The notes under the pieces: model-generated
Database searches by the model: none
Told to the model about the DNA's origin: nothing
The model's input: the letters and a program-made list of their open reading frames with translations, nothing else
Program-made: the position numbers and the translations under genes
Shown here: positions 59,729 to 64,000 of the stretch, one piece after another
Layout: each line of letters begins with the position of its first letter
How positions within the stretch are numbered: position 1 is the first letter of the stretch
NCBI GenBank assembly: GCA_036365515.1
Contig: CM070874.1
Coordinates: forward strand, 221,572,942-221,636,941
Length of the DNA stretch: 64,000 bases
DNA from: Torymus aiolomorphi
Lineage: Eukaryota; Arthropoda; Insecta; Hymenoptera; Torymidae
Direction of reading: 5' to 3'

Positions 59729-59764
59729 TTTTATTGGTTAGGGGAAAGCCCCTAACCAATAAAA
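59729..59764. repeat. 16-bp perfect hairpin, 4-nt loop
   Basis: TTTTATTGGTTAGGGG pairs perfectly with CCCCTAACCAATAAAA around AAAG. It lies close to the point where the two Penelope halves face away from each other. Confidence 0.85.
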
Positions 59765-59932
59765 AATCTGTAATACATATCTGCAAGAATCTCGAAACCC
59801 TTGTGCAGATGAATCGAGATCTAAATCTAGAACCAGCCAGATAACAAATTTTACAAGGCATGGTTAAGGACAGAAAAAATAAAAAGTATCAGACTATCTT
59901 TGAAAAGAACTTACAGAACAACATTAAAATGA

Positions 59933-60455
59933 ATGACTAGAACCTTTTTACATGATAATAATGAGTTACTTGTTACTAGAGCGGACAAAGGAAGCGTTAC
60001 TGTTGTTATTGATAAGACTGATTACATCAATAAGATCGAGTCACGGCTGAATGACCCTAAATACTATTCTAAACTATCAAAGAATCCGATTTCAAAATTA
60101 AAAAACTGCAAAAAAAATATTTTAAACGTATGGAATAACAGAGGTATTTTTGACGATATCACAAGTTTAAATAATTACAAATCTTTTATTGACAATTCAG
60201 TTTTGGCAAAAGCTTACGAATTAATAAAAATCCATAAGAATGGTTATCCCGCTAGAATCATAGTTTCAAATGTCAATAGCCCTATCAGTATTTTTGACAA
60301 GGCTCTTTCTGAATTATTTCAGACATATTTACCTCGTCCAAAATTTTCTCTAAAAAATAGTTTAGAACTAAAAACGACTTTGGATTCGTTAGTGATGCCT
60401 AACAGCCACACTCTTATTTCATTAGATGTAGTTTCCTTATTTACTACGCTTACAA
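59933..60455 (+). pseudogene. Penelope-like reverse transcriptase, N-terminal half
   Basis: The ATG at 59933 may not be the native start. Blocks are LLVTRADKGSVTVVIDKTDY, LAKAYELIKIHKNGYPARII, VNSPISIFDKALSEL and TLISLDVVSLFT. These are the finger and first palm motifs (KIHK, R-I-I-V, SLDVVSLF) of Penelope-like reverse transcriptases. Similarity ends abruptly after VSLFT at ~60447. There an unrelated tail begins that runs to 60535. It lies opposite in strand to the C-terminal half at 58783-59512. Confidence 0.83.
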
Positions 60456-60539
60456 CGTACTGCGACTTCAACGAGGAGCGAAGACTGACCAAGGCCTCGT
60501 ACACACACGTGCCTTTGAGTTTGTCACCTTCGTAGCTCA

Positions 60540-61240
60540 GGAAAAATTTTTTAATTTTTCAATGATTTTTTAGGTTATGTAGGTAATTTTTGGCTAACTT
60601 GTAAATAATGATTTTTTGTGTATTTTTGCCTGTTCTTTCAAATGGCGGTGTTCGAATTTGCGTTTTCGAGCCGGAACATACTCAAAATTCGAAAAAACCG
60701 ATTTTTTAAGCATTTTTCCCATGTTTTTGGCACATAACCTCAAAACCAATAGCTAAATAAGTGTTTATGAATAATTTTTTTTCAATTTCTTTCTATATCT
60801 TCGAATTCCACTGTCAGAACTACCATTTTTGCATCAAATAATGCTATAAAATCAAATTATAAACATTTTTTTCGTGTTTTTACCATGTTTTTGAAACATA
60901 ACCTCAAAGAAGATCGTTCAATACGTGTTAGGGCATACAAAAATATTCTAAAAATTTTTAGAATCGAGTATTACTTCGTCGGTAGCTATAAAAGGCCTGA
61001 TATAGCCTTTTAATTAATTATTTTTATTCAAATTCATTTGTAGATAAATAAAAATGAGTAAATATTTCTAATAGAAATTAATTATTATAAATATGTTATG
61101 AATATTTTTGTTCTTTTATTAAAACAATAAAATAAGTATGTACCATTTCATATTTGACCTTTATTCTTGCGAGAATTGTTTTTAGAAGTTCTATTTGACA
61201 AAATTACATGAGTAATAATTTTTAATATTGAATTATAATA
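60540..61240. other. AT-rich intergenic, no gene recognised
   Basis: Two loosely repeated blocks (ACATAACCTCAAA near 60730 and 60896) occur, with sequence before each that is partly alike. Nothing else is recognised. Confidence 0.5.
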
Positions 61241-61246
61241 ATATTT

Positions 61247-63262
61247 TTAATCCTCGTCACTATCTTCGTCTATTACAGGATCAATATCTGAAGTAGTAAA
61301 TAATTCGGAAAGAACTTTCGCTGGTCTAATAATTTTTGACTTATATCTTGCATTACTGAGATAATCTATGACTGCAGCAATGTGAGAACAGGATCCTACA
61401 GTTCGTAATCCATTGGCACAGTCAAACGCATGGCGTAGGATACCGCTGTATCCAATTGAGTTAGGTTTGTATTCGATGTAGCATTTGTAAGTCTTACTGT
61501 TAATATGCCTGGATCTTATTAATACTTTAATGATATTTGGTTTGATCTTAATATATTCCAAATTGATATTGTTACTATCATCCATTAACTCAGCCAAATA
61601 ACATACGGCTTGACCTAATTGATAGGTACCTGAAAATATTTTGAGATCTCTTTCAGTCATCTCCGGAAAGTCAATGATTTCTTGGGATGTTAGCTTGATC
61701 GTAGTAGTGGGCCGTCTAGACCATCTGATTGTCTCAGCTTCTAATGCTAAAGTATTTTCACTTTGAGTAGAATTTAACATTCTTTCGACGATTATACCTT
61801 GTAAGTCACTGTCATCTTTATCGCTATTCAAACGCTTACCAAAAAGGTTGTTGAGAAAACATGCAATTCTACAATATGCACCAGCTTTTAGTAAAAGTTT
61901 ATTATCTAATTGCTGGTGAAGAAGCTTATACTTTTTACCAAGAATACCACGAACAGCCTCTACAACCCATCTCAATTTCGTAACGTAACGAGATTCATTC
62001 GATTCAGTCATACTCAAGTTGGGTCTATTTCCCTTTAAGGAAGGCATGAGAATCTTAAAGCAAAGACTTTTTAAATAAGGTATCACATCCCTAAAACCTC
62101 TATCTACAACGCAAACATCACCTTCTCTCATGATAGTTCTTATACCATCTGGATCATCCATTACTTTCTTCATGATGCTTGCATTATTTTCTGTGGCTAA
62201 AAACGGACCAGGGACATCAACAACCAATCCGTCTGTAGTAGAAATAGTGAATGGCTTGGCCAAAGGATATTTCTTCTAACCTGAATATGACTTTCTTTGG
62301 TATTAATTATTTTTACTTTTTTGGTGACGTAAGTAAGTTCCATCAAAAACCAAAACAAGCTCGTTCTCTAATTTAAACAGTTTTTTTTGCATAAATGAAA
62401 GTGTGATCACGTATGAGATCCTCCCTTTTAATACTTTGTACTCCAAAATAATTCGGCAGGACATCTTTTTCAAATGAATTAATTACTGATTCACAAAAAT
62501 CTGAAACTTTTATTTCGTTTTCTATTGCAAAAATAGACGAAAAAAATTATTCGACGATCCAGTTCGTAATTTAAATAAACATATAACCAGGGCTTGTGTA
62601 ACGTCTCTAGAATCCGATGATCTCATGGAAACTAATCATTTTCTCAGCTCTTGCAATTGAAAGACTAGTAAAAGAGAATAATTGTTTTTTGCTAAGCTCT
62701 GATGATTTTATTTTATCTAAAAATGTTTCCGAGACTAAATCTGAATTTTTTTTTAAAAATAAACATATTTCATCTGCAGTTAATAAACTCGTGTTACTAT
62801 ATATCTGTATTAGTTTCAGGTCATCATCAAAAAATCGTTTTTTTATTAATTGCTCGGTACAAACTCGATTGCCATTTGGAATAAATATTTGCATTTCTTT
62901 GAAACATTGCAGTCTTTCAGTCAGTGGTACACATGTCAAGTTATTTTTGTTTCTACAAACGCAACATGCTGTATGAGAAATCATAGTTCTTTTGAGGGGC
63001 AACTCGGTGGAAGTTTTTTTTTCTACAGTTGGTTTTAATACTACCTCCACAACGCTCCCTGAACTCTGAGAGCTGGGTATTTCCGAGCTTGACTGCGAAC
63101 TCATTGGCTGACTTTGATCACTGGTTGAAGGTTCTACTTATTAACTGCTCACAAACTGCTTCGACTTCACTAGCTGAATTAATGATCTTAATCTGAGCTG
63201 ATATTTTACTGAGATTTCGCTTGAAGCAGTTGCAACATTGATCAGTATCATCAAATTCATCC
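61247..63262 (-). pseudogene. DDE_4-type transposase with SWIM-like zinc finger (ISL2EU/IS4EU-like), broken
   Basis: A possible start is MDEFDDTDQCCNCFK at 63262. A Cys-rich N-terminal domain at 63104-62607 (CCVCRNKNNLTCVPLTERL, IPNGNRVCTEQL) follows. The catalytic part shows FDGTYLRHQKS (first Asp, ~62340), CVVDRGFRD (second Asp) and WVVEAVRGILGKKYKLL (Glu). A SWIM-like FDCANGLRTVGSCSHIAAVI lies near the C-terminus, before an acidic end (DEDSDED). Between 62320 and 62270 two in-frame stops (TAA, TAG) occur within KSKNN.YQRKSYSG. A frame change lies near 62400-62600, and another break near 63105-63120. Family proteins are cut-and-paste transposases, often with a partner nuclease gene, which is not seen here. 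Confidence 0.82.
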
Positions 63263-63517
63263 ATGTTCGATGTAAAAACTAAAATGGAGAATATTTAAGA
63301 TATATTATGGGATCATGAATATAATTCCAAAAAATATCGGTGATCTTTAAACAGCTACTTGTGTAATAATCAATCTTTTTTAAAGCTAAGCCATTATGTA
63401 ATTATCACAAAATTAATGAATTTGATTATTATTTTATTGTTACGTCTTGAGTGTCGAGGAATCTACTCTTATATGTGTATTGAAATTTGTATGGTTTATC
63501 TTCAAATTATATTTGAA

Positions 63518-63521
<4 letters not shown>

Positions 63522-63600
<79 letters not shown>
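63522..63600. repeat. (AT)n microsatellite
   Basis: An AT run of nearly 40 units without interruption. Confidence 0.95.
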
Positions 63601-63604
<4 letters not shown>

Positions 63605-63754
63605 TTTCAATTGATATTCGATTTATATTACCTTCATTTTGGGCGTAGGCTCTCGTAAATAATAAACAGCTGATTAATTAGATGCACTATTTATTGAAAG
63701 ATATGAGGTTTATAAATAAGACTATGCGATTTACAACTTATTAACTTTGTTAAA

Positions 63755-63835
63755 CAATCAAGGAGCGCGGGAGCGCTCCGAAGGCAAGTAACAGTCAAAC
63801 AATGCAGAAGAGGCCTAAGGAGTGACCCGTGCCTT
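63755..63835 (+). repeat. Second copy of the GC-hairpin terminus seen at 4.97 kb
   Basis: ATCAAGGAGCGCGGGAGCGC and the following TCCGAAGGCAAGTAAC, then CAATG.AGAAGA.GCC, match the complement of 4895-4975. The hairpin stem is GGAGCGC/GCGCTCC. It marks an element extending rightward from ~63760, probably off the window. Confidence 0.75.
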
Positions 63836-64000
63836 ATATTCTTTGATATGAGAGCGCGAAAATTTTGATCGCGTTGTATTTTATCTATGCAGAATAAATA
63901 TCTAGCATAATACACTTGTTGAAATCTATGTTCATTAAGCTAGAAAAATTTGAAGGTTTTATTCAAAAATATTGTCTCATTTAAGAGATATTGAGTATCA

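Overview
The window is AT-rich, intron-poor eukaryotic DNA crowded with transposable elements, microsatellites and satellite arrays. The element types (Maverick/adintovirus-like, Kolobok-like, Helitron, Penelope-like, Gypsy, DDE_4/SWIM transposase) and the codon use point to an arthropod, most likely an insect. No confidently complete host gene was found. Only a small two-exon OB-fold gene (6.8-7.1 kb) and an acidic protein with a Cys-rich tail (25.8-26.6 kb) might be something other than ordinary transposon debris.

Layout. 1-6 kb: a Helitron Pif1-type helicase on the minus strand, split by a ~4.4 kb insertion and a small TTAA-flanked MITE. 6.3-7.1 kb: G-rich minisatellite and the OB-fold gene. 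8.65-11.78 kb: a complete but dead TTAA-flanked Kolobok-like DNA transposon. 12.0-21.5 kb: the centrepiece, an endogenous Maverick/adintovirus-like virion cassette, all on the minus strand. In transcription order it holds a paralogous 256-aa protein, FtsK/HerA-type packaging ATPase, small basic protein, 266-aa conserved protein, phospholipase A2-domain protein, retroviral-type integrase with chromodomain, penton-like minor capsid protein, basic core-like protein, double-jelly-roll major capsid protein, an RNase-H-like/unknown protein, an adenain-type cysteine protease, and a second copy of the 256-aa protein. Several genes overlap or abut within 0-4 nt, as in a virus. No DNA polymerase B is visible. 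Capsid, core, PLA2, 266-aa and small basic genes are intact; the others carry one or a few breaks.

21.6-33.4 kb and 44.7-45.5 kb: dispersed copies of a 0.7-1.6 kb repeat that ends in a GCTTCCTC hairpin next to a (TG)n tract, a ~0.8 kb repeat array, and the acidic/zinc-domain gene. 33.35-35.65 kb: remnant of a Gypsy LTR retrotransposon with LTR, polypurine tract and integrase. 36.2-36.9 kb: Harbinger-like non-autonomous element. 37.7-43.7 kb: a ~313-bp satellite with higher-order structure. 46.9-50.0 kb: a second, ~175-bp-unit array with ~1 kb higher-order copies. 51.3-54.4 kb: a ~3 kb inverted duplication containing 90-bp repeats and a 677-bp foldback MITE whose empty site is preserved in the other arm. 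58.8-60.5 kb: two Penelope-like reverse-transcriptase halves in opposite orientation. 61.2-63.3 kb: a DDE_4/SWIM transposase pseudogene. Families were assigned from motifs read by eye, so domain names are inferences from known family signatures, not search results.
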